A stretch of DNA of 64,000 nt, from contig JAHLLR010000024.1 in the NCBI GenBank assembly GCA_020444075.1, forward strand, positions 1 to 64,000, in the 5' to 3' direction. The translations under genes and the position numbers were made by a program. The notes below the pieces were generated by a model. That model searched no databases, was not told the DNA's origin, and worked only from the letters and a program-made list of their open reading frames with translations. The DNA comes from Deltaproteobacteria bacterium (GTDB taxonomy: Bacteria; Desulfobacterota; Desulfobacteria; Desulfobacterales; Desulfosarcinaceae). Below, one piece after another: positions 10,300 to 18,192 of this stretch (position 1 is the stretch's first letter; the number at the start of each line of letters is the position of its first letter).

Positions 10300-11111
10300 G
10301 CACAAAACCGAACGTACTGGTGCTGACGGGTTTCGGCCTCAACTGTGACCATGAAACCGCCTATGCCTTCGAACTTGCCGGCGCCGTGGCCAAGCGGGCA
10401 CACATCAACGCCCTGATCGCCGGGGACGTGCGTCTGGACGATTTTCAGATCCTGGCCTTCGGCGGCGGCTTCAGCTGGGGAGACGATCATGGTGCCGGGG
10501 TGATTCAGGCCCTGCGCCTGAAGACGAACATCGGCGACCGGCTGCTCGATTTCGTGGCCGCACAGAAGCTGATCATCGGCATCTGCAACGGATTCCAGAC
10601 CCTGGTCAACCTCGGGCTGCTGCCGGGGATCGACGGGGATTACACCCGGCGATCCGTGGCCGTCACCTACAACGACTGCGGCAACTTCCGGGATCAATGG
10701 GTGCACCTGAAGATCAATCCCGACGCGGCATGCGTATTCACGCAAGGCATGAAAACCCTCGAACTGCCGGTCAGGCACGGCGAGGGAAAATTCTATGCGG
10801 AAAGCGAAACACTGAAAACACTGACGGAAAACAACCAGATCGCCATGCAATACGCCATGCCGGACGGCCGGCCGGCCAACGGTGTCTTTCCTCACAATCC
10901 CAACGGCTCCCTGGTTGACATCGCCGGCATCTGCGACCCAAGCGGCCGCATCTTCGGCCTGATGCCGCACCCGGAAGCCTACAACCACGTCACCAACCAC
11001 CCGGACTGGGCACGGAAGATGGAAATGCAAAAGCGGGCCGGGATGAGCGGAAAGGGAGAGGCCGGGGAAGGTATCCGGATTTTTGAGAATGCCGTGGCCT
11101 GTTTTGAATGA
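10296..11111 (+). CDS. purQ: phosphoribosylformylglycinamidine synthase glutaminase subunit PurQ
   Basis: Class I glutamine amidotransferase that releases ammonia for PurL. The nucleophile cysteine lies in IIGICNGFQTL and the His/Glu pair in GLMPHPEAYNH. At 271 residues it is about 45 longer than the small PurQ of PurSQL systems, closer to the glutaminase domain of one-chain enzymes. Its ATG overlaps the purL stop, so the two chains are probably made in equal amounts. The stop in turn overlaps the start of the acyltransferase gene at 11108, linking the purine genes to the LPS cluster in one transcript. Confidence 0.93.
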   Translation: MSTKPNVLVLTGFGLNCDHETAYAFELAGAVAKRAHINALIAGDVRLDDFQILAFGGGFSWGDDHGAGVIQALRLKTNIGDRLLDFVAAQKLIIGICNGFQTLVNLGLLPGIDGDYTRRSVAVTYNDCGNFRDQWVHLKINPDAACVFTQGMKTLELPVRHGEGKFYAESETLKTLTENNQIAMQYAMPDGRPANGVFPHNPNGSLVDIAGICDPSGRIFGLMPHPEAYNHVTNHPDWARKMEMQKRAGMSGKGEAGEGIRIFENAVACFE

Positions 11112-12034
11112 AAAAAAAGAGACAACCGACAAGAGCCGATTTAGCAGTCTGTGCGATCATCTTCCGGTTGATGCGAACCCTGGGTCGTATACCCCGGCCT
11201 CTTGCCCGAAAGGTGGGGAATTTCTTGGGTGACGCAGGTTTCCGGCTCGATCGGAGGCACCGGGAAATCACCTTGAATAATCTTGCGTTTGCCATGGGCG
11301 CTGAATTGGATGGTGAGCAGCGATGGCGCACGGCGAGAGCCGTTTTCCGCAACCTGGGACAAATCCTGTTTGAAGTGGGCTGGTCCCTGCGGGCACCGGC
11401 TTCAGAGTTAAACCATACGGTCCGCATCGATGGGTTGGACAATTACCGCGCCGCATGGGAAAAAGGCCGGGGGGTCCTGACGATCACCGCCCACATGGGC
11501 AACTGGGAACTGTTGTCGATTGTCGCGGAAAGGTCGAGCATACCTATCAACGTGGTATACCGACCGTTGGATTATATGCCCTTGAATCTTTTTTTTGAAA
11601 AGCTGAGGTCACGATTTGGAGCCCGGCTGATACCCTCCAGCCATGCCATGTTGCGGATCGTGCGTGCGCTGAAGAAAAAAGAGGTGGTTTCCATTCTGAT
11701 GGACCAGAGTGTGGATTGGTACGACGGCGTATGGGTGGATTTTTTTGGACGGCGGACATGCACCAGCAAGGGTGTGGCATTGATTGCCCTGAAAACCGTG
11801 GCTCCGGTGCTGCCGGTCTTTTTATATCGGGAAGACTCGGGATTCCGCGCCGTGTTCGGCAAAGAAATCCCGCTTGTGGTCACCGGCGATAAAACCAGCG
11901 ACATCGAAAGCAATACCCTGAATTACAGCAAGGCCATCGAAAAGGGCATCCGCAGGCATCCCGAGCAATGGTTCTGGGTCCACCGGAGATGGAAAAAAAG
12001 GCCCTACTGCCCGTGGCCGAGAATCCCAGCATGA
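11108..12034 (+). CDS. lipid A biosynthesis (KDO)2-lipid IVA acyltransferase family
   Basis: Inner-membrane LpxL/LpxM (HtrB) family enzyme that adds a secondary acyl chain to lipid A on the cytoplasmic face. The H-x4-E catalytic motif is seen as HMGNWE around residue 130, preceded by a basic N-terminal helix. The 308-residue length fits the family. Which acyl position or chain length is used cannot be told from sequence. It overlaps purQ by 4 nt and precedes two heptosyltransferases, so the context is LPS core assembly. Confidence 0.88.
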   Translation: MKKKRQPTRADLAVCAIIFRLMRTLGRIPRPLARKVGNFLGDAGFRLDRRHREITLNNLAFAMGAELDGEQRWRTARAVFRNLGQILFEVGWSLRAPASELNHTVRIDGLDNYRAAWEKGRGVLTITAHMGNWELLSIVAERSSIPINVVYRPLDYMPLNLFFEKLRSRFGARLIPSSHAMLRIVRALKKKEVVSILMDQSVDWYDGVWVDFFGRRTCTSKGVALIALKTVAPVLPVFLYREDSGFRAVFGKEIPLVVTGDKTSDIESNTLNYSKAIEKGIRRHPEQWFWVHRRWKKRPYCPWPRIPA

Positions 12035-12062
12035 CTCCAAATTCAACTATTCTGCCGATAAA

Positions 12063-13103
12063 ATGACCCCGGAAGCGAAAAAAAAGATCAAGCGTCTGCT
12101 GATCCGGTCCACCAACTGGATCGGTGATGCGGTGATGACCACGCCGGCGGTTCGCGCCATTCGGCATAATTTCCCCGGCGCCCATATCAGCCTGCTGGCC
12201 AAACCCTGGGTGGCTCCGGTGTTTGCCCACAGTCCGCACGTGGACCAAATCATCATCTACGAAGCCAATGGCCGGCACCGGGGCATCCGAGGAACGGTCC
12301 GCCTGGCCAGGGATCTGAGGGCTTACCGCTTTGATGCGGCGATTCTGCTGCAAAATGCCGTCGAGGCGGCCCTGATTGCCTTTATGGCCGGCATTCCTCA
12401 TCGAATCGGGTTCGACACCGACGCCCGGCGGTTGTTGTTGACCCATCCGGTGCGATGCACCCGGGCGATTAAATCGATCCATCAGACCGGCTATTATCTC
12501 AAAATGATAGAGGGGGCCGGATTGGTTGGCGGAGGACAACATCTTGAACTGAGCATAGGGATCGAAGACAGGCAGCGGGCGGAGCGGACCCTTTCGGCGC
12601 ATGGCATCACGCCTGACCGCCGGGTTGTCGGGCTGAACCCCAGCGCCACCTTCGGTCCGGCCAAACAGTGGTTTCCCGAACGGTACGCTGCCCTGGGGGA
12701 TCGTCTGAGCAATAATCTTGATGCCACCATCTTACTATTCGGCGGGCCGTCGGACCGGAAGCTGGGGCAGGACATTGTCCGGATGATGGCCGCCCCGATC
12801 ATCGATCTGAGCGGCAGGACCAGCCTGGGTGAGGCCATGGCCCTGATCGATCGATGCAACGCCTTTGTCACCAACGATTCAGGCCTCATGCACGTGGCGG
12901 CGGCGCTGAACACACCCCTGGTGGCCATTTTTGGCTCAACCAACTCTACCACCACCAGTCCATACAGTGAAACGAGCCGGATCGTTCGCGTCCCCATCGA
13001 ATGCAGTCCGTGCATGCAGCCGGTCTGCCCGCTGGGCCACATGAACTGCATGAAACAGGTAACCGTTCAGATGGTGTCCGATGCCGTCGAGGACCTGCTG
13101 TGA
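12063..13103 (+). CDS. waaF: lipopolysaccharide heptosyltransferase II
   Basis: GT9-family enzyme adding the second L-glycero-D-manno-heptose to the LPS inner core. The N-terminus (RSTNWIGDAVMTTPAVRAIR) and the ADP-heptose-binding region (TNDSGLMHVAAALNTPLVAIFG) are characteristic. A C-terminal Cys-rich stretch (CSPCMQPVCPLGHMNCM) is usual for WaaF. Length is 346 residues. The stop overlaps the GTG of the next heptosyltransferase by 4 nt. Confidence 0.92.
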   Translation: MTPEAKKKIKRLLIRSTNWIGDAVMTTPAVRAIRHNFPGAHISLLAKPWVAPVFAHSPHVDQIIIYEANGRHRGIRGTVRLARDLRAYRFDAAILLQNAVEAALIAFMAGIPHRIGFDTDARRLLLTHPVRCTRAIKSIHQTGYYLKMIEGAGLVGGGQHLELSIGIEDRQRAERTLSAHGITPDRRVVGLNPSATFGPAKQWFPERYAALGDRLSNNLDATILLFGGPSDRKLGQDIVRMMAAPIIDLSGRTSLGEAMALIDRCNAFVTNDSGLMHVAAALNTPLVAIFGSTNSTTTSPYSETSRIVRVPIECSPCMQPVCPLGHMNCMKQVTVQMVSDAVEDLL

Positions 13104-14179
13104 ATATCCTCATCGTCAAACTTAGTGCCATCGGCGATGTGATCCATACCCTGCCGGCCCTGAGCGCCCTTCGCGCCCGCTATCCGGCGGCGCACATCAC
13201 CTGGCTGGTGGAAGCGGCCGCCGCGGACCTGGTGGTCGGTCACCCCGCCCTGGACCGCGTGATGGTTTCCCACCGCAAACGCTGGATCCGGCAGCTGAAG
13301 GGGCTGCAGCGATGGCGGGCGCTTTCAGAAATCCGCCGGTTCTGGCGCGACCTGCGCGATACCCGTTATGATATCATCATCGATTTTCAGGCCCTGCTCA
13401 AAAGCGGTCTGCTGGTATGGCTGGCCAGGGGCGAGCGCAAGATCGGCTTCGACAAGGGCATGCAGCATCAGGAGCATAGCTATTTGTTGCTGAACGAACG
13501 CATACCGCCCGTGGACATGGAGGTGCATGCCCTGACCCGGGGGTTGATGCTTTTACGCGCCATTGGCATAGAAGCGAAATCGGTGGTTTACGATGTTCCC
13601 GTGTCCGCTGACGACCGCCGCCGGGTCAGGACCATGCTGGAGAGCGAGGGCATCGACGGCTCCCGCCCCCTAGTGGCCATCAACCCCGTGGCCTTGTGGG
13701 AAACCAAGCTTTGGCGCAACGATCGTTTCGCGTTGCTGGCAGACCGGTTGATCGCTGAACACGAGGTGGATGTCGTCTTTACCGGAGGGCCCGGCGACCG
13801 GGCGGTCATCCACGACATCCGCCGGAGGATGGCGTCGCCGTCCGTCGATTTTTCAGGGCGCACGACACTTACCATGCTGGCGGCCCTGTTTCAGCAGTCG
13901 GCCCTGATGGTGACCACCGATACCGGCCCCATGCACCTGGCCGCAGCGGTCGGCACCACGGTGGTGGCCCTGTTCGGACCCACCGCCTCCTGGCGTACCG
14001 GCCCCTTTGGCGAGGGGCATCAGGTGATTCGGACGGCGCCGCCCTGCAGCCCCTGCTTCAAACGCCGGTGCGATGTGCACCGATGCCGGTGCATGACGGA
14101 CATTACGGTGGCGCAGGTGCTGGATGCCGTTAAACCGATCCTGCTCGACCCCGGCAGGACGAATGTGGTGTCTTCGTGA
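13100..14179 (+). CDS. waaC: lipopolysaccharide heptosyltransferase I
   Basis: GT9-family enzyme adding the first heptose to Kdo2-lipid A. The start is taken as GTG at 13100 (359 residues) because it gives the canonical beginning NILIVKLSAIGDVIHTLPAL and overlaps the waaF stop by 4 nt; an upstream ATG at 13001 would run back through waaF. The donor-binding motif TTDTGPMHLAAAVGTTVVALFG and the Cys motif CSPCFKRRCDVHRC are present. WaaC and WaaF side by side, with gmhA and hldE 7 kb away, show that this cell builds a heptose-containing core. Confidence 0.92.
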   Translation: MNILIVKLSAIGDVIHTLPALSALRARYPAAHITWLVEAAAADLVVGHPALDRVMVSHRKRWIRQLKGLQRWRALSEIRRFWRDLRDTRYDIIIDFQALLKSGLLVWLARGERKIGFDKGMQHQEHSYLLLNERIPPVDMEVHALTRGLMLLRAIGIEAKSVVYDVPVSADDRRRVRTMLESEGIDGSRPLVAINPVALWETKLWRNDRFALLADRLIAEHEVDVVFTGGPGDRAVIHDIRRRMASPSVDFSGRTTLTMLAALFQQSALMVTTDTGPMHLAAAVGTTVVALFGPTASWRTGPFGEGHQVIRTAPPCSPCFKRRCDVHRCRCMTDITVAQVLDAVKPILLDPGRTNVVSS

Positions 14180-14967
14180 GCGTTTCGATCATTGTAACCA
14201 CATACAATCGTCCCGCTGCACTGACGAAAGTACTGAACGGGTTGGCCCATCAAACCTGCGCCGTTGACGAAGTCATCGTTGCCGATGATGGTTCGGATCA
14301 GGAAACGGCGAGGGCCATAAAGAAAATAGGCACAGCTGTGCCCTATCCGCTTGTGCATGTCTGGCATGAGGATCAGGGTTTCAGGGCGGCCAAGATCAGA
14401 AATGACGCCGTCAGGCAATCATCCGGGGAGTACATTGTGCTGCTGGATGGCGACTGCATCCCCAACCGGCATTTTGTGAAAGACCACATCCGGCTGGCGA
14501 GAAGAGGTTCCTTCTTTCAGGGCAAACGGGTGCTTGTAGAGAAAGCGGCGGCCGGTGCCTTCGAATGGCAGCACGCCAATTCCCCTCAAACGCTGATGAA
14601 ATACATGCTTTCCGGAAGCCTCGGGAATCCTCACCATCTGCTGCGCTGCTCATGGTACCCCCTGTTGACCTCACCGGGCCTTTCGGGTACGCGCAGCTGC
14701 AATATGGGCCTTTTCAAATCGGATCTTTTTGCCGTCAATGGGTTTAATGAGGACTTTGTGGGTTGGGGGAGAGAAGATTCCGAGCTGGTGGCTCGACTAT
14801 ACCGCTACGGACTCCGAAGGAACGTTCATCCCTTTATGGCAATCTGCTTTCATCTGTGGCATGCCGAAAACAGCCGAGAAGAATTGGCCCGCAATGATGA
14901 ATTGTTGAGAAAGGCGCTACTATCCAATGACTATTACGCTCCTCGGGGACTGGCTAAAAGATCCTGA
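14176..14967 (+). CDS. family 2 glycosyltransferase with galactosyltransferase-like C-terminus
   Basis: Soluble or peripheral GT-A-fold sugar transferase. The N-terminal nucleotide-sugar site is clear: SIIVTTYNRPAALTKVL, then VIVADDGSD and LLDGDCIP as the DxD-type metal site. The second half has GWGREDSELVARLYRYG, the conserved block of the galactosyltransferase/chondroitin-polymerase-like C-terminal domain. 263 residues. Start GTG at 14176 overlaps waaC by 4 nt. The gene end overlaps the O-antigen ligase by 41 nt, an unusually long overlap for this cluster. Donor and acceptor are unknown; outer-core assembly is the inferred role. Confidence 0.85.
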   Translation: MSVSIIVTTYNRPAALTKVLNGLAHQTCAVDEVIVADDGSDQETARAIKKIGTAVPYPLVHVWHEDQGFRAAKIRNDAVRQSSGEYIVLLDGDCIPNRHFVKDHIRLARRGSFFQGKRVLVEKAAAGAFEWQHANSPQTLMKYMLSGSLGNPHHLLRCSWYPLLTSPGLSGTRSCNMGLFKSDLFAVNGFNEDFVGWGREDSELVARLYRYGLRRNVHPFMAICFHLWHAENSREELARNDELLRKALLSNDYYAPRGLAKRS

Positions 14968-16159
14968 CACCACCACCGGCCAGAAGGCCCTGTATGCAGC
15001 TGTGGCGCTGACCTTTTTCTGCCTGCCTCTGGGCACCGCGCCGTCGACCCTCGCCGGTGCCCTCGCCGCAGGCATCTGGCTGTTTTCCGGCATCGCCCTG
15101 AAACGGCGCCGCATCTACACGGCGTCTTACTGGTGGCCGGTGTTCGCGCTCATTGTTTTACATTGGGTTGGATTGCTTTATACCCACGACACCACCGGCA
15201 TCGGCATGGAATATGCGGGAAAGACCTATTGCTGGCTGTTCGGCCTCGCGGTGGCGGCCATTCCCTTTCAGCGGTGTTGCGCCATCCGATTGGTCCAGGC
15301 GTTTATGCTGGGACTGGGAATCAACGTCTTGGCGGCCATTGCCCAGATCACCTTCCAGCTGCCGGACAGATTCAATCAACACCGGGGCCTCGGGCCGGAT
15401 TACAGCACCCTGTCCGCCTACCTCATCGTCGGCATGATGATGGGCGCTTTTTTCCTGAACCGGGAGACTGGGACAAAAATCCGCATCGCTCTTGCGGGAC
15501 TCATCGGGCTATACTTTTTTCATTTTGTGATTCTACAGAGCCGGGCCAGTTATGTGGCCTTCGTTCTTCTGGCTCCTTTTATCGGATATACCCTTTTCAA
15601 AAGCAAAAAGTTGCTTAAAACCGCTGGCGTTTGCTTGCTGATACCCGGTTTGATGATGCTTTCCCCCATTGTGCGAACCCGAATCGCCCAGACGGTCAAC
15701 CAGCTGAACTATCACCTGCAGGCCGATTCCCAAAAGGCGTGGGGCAACACCTATTCCCGGAAGGAGGAACGGCTCTACCTGTGGAACGGGGCCTTGAGAA
15801 TTATCAAGCAGCATCCGCTGGTCGGTGTGGGCACGGGAGGATACCAGACCGCGCTGAAAAATATTGACAGCGATCCCGACGTGCCGTTGATGTCCCACCC
15901 TCACAACAATTTCCTTCATATCGCAGTCAGTTTCGGTGCCGTCGGCAGCGCGGTTTTTCTGTGGTTTTTATATGTGGCGATTGCCAACGGCTGGCGGCAC
16001 CGGCAGACGGCCGAGGGGTATATGCTGCTTTCGGTTGTCCTGGTGATGGTGGCCACAGGGATCTTCAACACCCAGATTCTGGATGTGGGTACCGCTTTTC
16101 TGCTGTCGCTGGCCATCGGCCTGCAACCTTCGTTTTTGAGGAACCCTGCCGATGGCTGA
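14927..16159 (+). CDS. O-antigen ligase family membrane protein (WaaL-like)
   Basis: Polytopic inner-membrane protein of 410 residues with roughly ten to twelve hydrophobic segments and a large periplasmic loop near residues 260-330. That loop carries RLYLWNGALRIIKQHPLVGVGTGGYQ and then HPHNNFLHIAVSFG, the Wzy/WaaL hallmark (basic residues and a PLxGxGxG turn followed by a His-rich loop). WaaL joins undecaprenyl-linked O-chain to lipid A-core in the periplasm; a Wzy-type polymerase cannot be excluded from sequence alone. ATG at 14927 lies within the end of the preceding gene. Confidence 0.82.
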   Translation: MTITLLGDWLKDPDTTTGQKALYAAVALTFFCLPLGTAPSTLAGALAAGIWLFSGIALKRRRIYTASYWWPVFALIVLHWVGLLYTHDTTGIGMEYAGKTYCWLFGLAVAAIPFQRCCAIRLVQAFMLGLGINVLAAIAQITFQLPDRFNQHRGLGPDYSTLSAYLIVGMMMGAFFLNRETGTKIRIALAGLIGLYFFHFVILQSRASYVAFVLLAPFIGYTLFKSKKLLKTAGVCLLIPGLMMLSPIVRTRIAQTVNQLNYHLQADSQKAWGNTYSRKEERLYLWNGALRIIKQHPLVGVGTGGYQTALKNIDSDPDVPLMSHPHNNFLHIAVSFGAVGSAVFLWFLYVAIANGWRHRQTAEGYMLLSVVLVMVATGIFNTQILDVGTAFLLSLAIGLQPSFLRNPADG

Positions 16160-16949
16160 TGTCACCCCGGCCCCCCTGTCTGTAGCCGTTATCGCCGGTG
16201 ATGAGGCGGATCGAATCGAAGCGTGCCTTCAAAGCCTCGCTTTTGCAGACGAAGTCATTGTCGTCGTGGATGCGCGAAGCCGGGACGAGACCCTTGAGAT
16301 TGCTCGATCTTACGGATGCCGAACGTTTTCCAAGGAGTGGCTCGGGTTTGCCAGGCAGAAACAATATGCCGTCGATCTGGCAAGAAATGACTGGGTATTG
16401 ATTCTGGATGCCGATGAGCGGGTCCCTGAGCAGACTGCCGAAAGCATGACGCGATTGCTCTCCGAAACGGGCCCTGGCGTTGCTGCTTATGGCATTCTGA
16501 GAAAAAATTTTTTCCATGGGCGCTGGATCCGCCGGTGCGGGTGGTGGCCCGATCGCGTGGTTCGGCTGGTCAACCGGAAGAAAGGCCGCTTCAGCGACCA
16601 TTGGGTTCACGAACATTGGGTGGTCAATGGACCGGTAAAAAATCTTGACCTGGTGATCGAGCATCAAAGCTTTCGCAATTATGCCGATCTGATCGATAAA
16701 ATGCAAAATTATTCAACGCTGGCGGCGATGCAGATGAAAGCCAAAGGCCAATATGCCCAGTGGTGGCAACCGCCGTCTCACGGTCTGTGGACGTTTTTAC
16801 GAACCTATTTTCTGGAGTTGGGCCTCCTGGAAGGAATCGACGGCCTGATCATCTCACTTCTCAACGCCGGCGGGTCTTTTTTGAAATACGCCAAGCTGAG
16901 AGAACTATGGCAATACGGCGATTCGCGGAATCATGAGAAGATTCAATAA
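16152..16949 (+). CDS. family 2 glycosyltransferase (WaaE/KdtX-like)
   Basis: GT-A enzyme of 265 residues similar in layout to the LPS-core beta-1,4-glucosyltransferases. It has an N-terminal nucleotide-binding strand (LSVAVIAGDEADRIEACL), DEVIVVVDARSRDET, and the metal-binding LILDADERVPE. Downstream is the conserved H-W-V-H-E pattern (FSDHWVHEHW) also found in WaaE. A C-terminal hydrophobic stretch (GLLEGIDGLIISLLNAGGSF) may attach it to the membrane. It overlaps the ligase gene by 8 nt. Transfer of a glucose-like residue to inner-core heptose is an inference. Confidence 0.83.
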   Translation: MADVTPAPLSVAVIAGDEADRIEACLQSLAFADEVIVVVDARSRDETLEIARSYGCRTFSKEWLGFARQKQYAVDLARNDWVLILDADERVPEQTAESMTRLLSETGPGVAAYGILRKNFFHGRWIRRCGWWPDRVVRLVNRKKGRFSDHWVHEHWVVNGPVKNLDLVIEHQSFRNYADLIDKMQNYSTLAAMQMKAKGQYAQWWQPPSHGLWTFLRTYFLELGLLEGIDGLIISLLNAGGSFLKYAKLRELWQYGDSRNHEKIQ

Positions 16950-16976
16950 AACCGGGTCGTATCGAAGCGCGGGAAG

Positions 16977-18107
16977 ATGGACTCTAAACTGAAAATTGTG
17001 CACACGGAAAGCCACCGGGAATGGGGAGGGCAGGAGCGGCGGGTTTTCAGCGAATGCCTCTGGATGAGCCGGAAAGGTCACCATGTTGTGGTTATCGCCC
17101 CTGCCCGATCACCGCTTTATGAGAGGGCCGGCGAACATGGATGGGAGACCCATGCCGTTGCTTTCAACAAATTCGGCATGATCAGGGACGCCTGCTTTTT
17201 GCGCAAGCTTTTGCGCACCATGCGCCCCGATGTTTTAAACACCCATGGCAACCTAGACAGCAAGGTGGGGCTGTGCGCGGCATGGGGTTTGGAAATTCCG
17301 TGCGTTATCCGGACGCGTCACAGCACGCCTGCGGTCAGCAACTCCTGGTATAACCGGCTGCTTTATCGGAAATTGTGTCACCACATATTTACGACGGCCG
17401 ACTGCATTACGCGACAGATAATGGACGATCTCGATATCCCCCACGACCGGATCGCGACGATACCCAGCGGGATTGACTGCCCCACGGGGCTGATGGATCG
17501 TCGGCAGGCCAGGCATCGCTTGGCCAGTGAGATCGGTGTAGAAAGTGATTCCGCCTTTATCGGCTTTGTCGGAAGGCTGTCCGGCGAGAAGGGGCTGCAT
17601 GTCCTGATCGATGCCTTCGCACGTATTGAAGACCAGTTGCCCCGTCATCACCTCGTGATCGTGGGGGAAGGGGGTATTTTTGAGGCGCTGCAGGAGCAGA
17701 TTCGAGAACAAAAGAATGAAAACCGGGTCCACCTGTTGGGTTATCGCGACGATCCGTGGCCCTATTTCCGTGCCTTTGATTGCCACGTGCTGGCCAGTTC
17801 AGAGTTTGAGGGGGTCCCCCAGGCCATGTTGCAGGCCATGTTTGCCGGATGCCCGGTGATTGGCACCCGGGCCGGAGGGATTCCTGATATCGTCATTGAT
17901 CGGGAAACCGGGCTCCTGGTTCCCCCCGATAACCCGCAGCGCTTATCCGAGGCCATCCTCAAGACAATCCAGGAGCCCAAGGATGCCGAAAAAAGGGCTG
18001 CGCGGGCCCGTCACTCTGTATGGGAAAACCACACGATCGATGCCATGGGAGAAAAAATTCTACGGGTATACAGGTTGCAGGTAACCGAACAAGCTGAAAA
18101 TCCGTGA
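16977..18107 (+). CDS. family 4 glycosyltransferase
   Basis: GT-B-fold, retaining glycosyltransferase of 376 residues. The N-terminal domain begins KIVHTESHREWGGQERRVF, the WGGQE loop that binds acceptor in many LPS transferases. The C-terminal domain has GFVGRLSGEKGLHVLIDAF and the nucleotide-sugar E-x7-E region SSEFEGVPQAMLQAMFAG. It is the last + strand gene of the LPS core cluster and runs toward msbA, which is on the opposite strand. Substrates cannot be inferred. Confidence 0.86.
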   Translation: MDSKLKIVHTESHREWGGQERRVFSECLWMSRKGHHVVVIAPARSPLYERAGEHGWETHAVAFNKFGMIRDACFLRKLLRTMRPDVLNTHGNLDSKVGLCAAWGLEIPCVIRTRHSTPAVSNSWYNRLLYRKLCHHIFTTADCITRQIMDDLDIPHDRIATIPSGIDCPTGLMDRRQARHRLASEIGVESDSAFIGFVGRLSGEKGLHVLIDAFARIEDQLPRHHLVIVGEGGIFEALQEQIREQKNENRVHLLGYRDDPWPYFRAFDCHVLASSEFEGVPQAMLQAMFAGCPVIGTRAGGIPDIVIDRETGLLVPPDNPQRLSEAILKTIQEPKDAEKRAARARHSVWENHTIDAMGEKILRVYRLQVTEQAENP

Positions 18108-18192
18108 ATTGCGGCAACGATCCATTTTCCCGGCCGCCTGTCGTGGGGCAGACAGTTGGTCGGTCACTCCGACTACCGCAGGAACCGTCACC

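Noticed and set aside
7657-10305. An 882-codon open frame on the minus strand opposite purL
   Set aside because: It mirrors purL for its full length, has no recognisable motif, and is explained by GC-rich codon bias of the sense gene.
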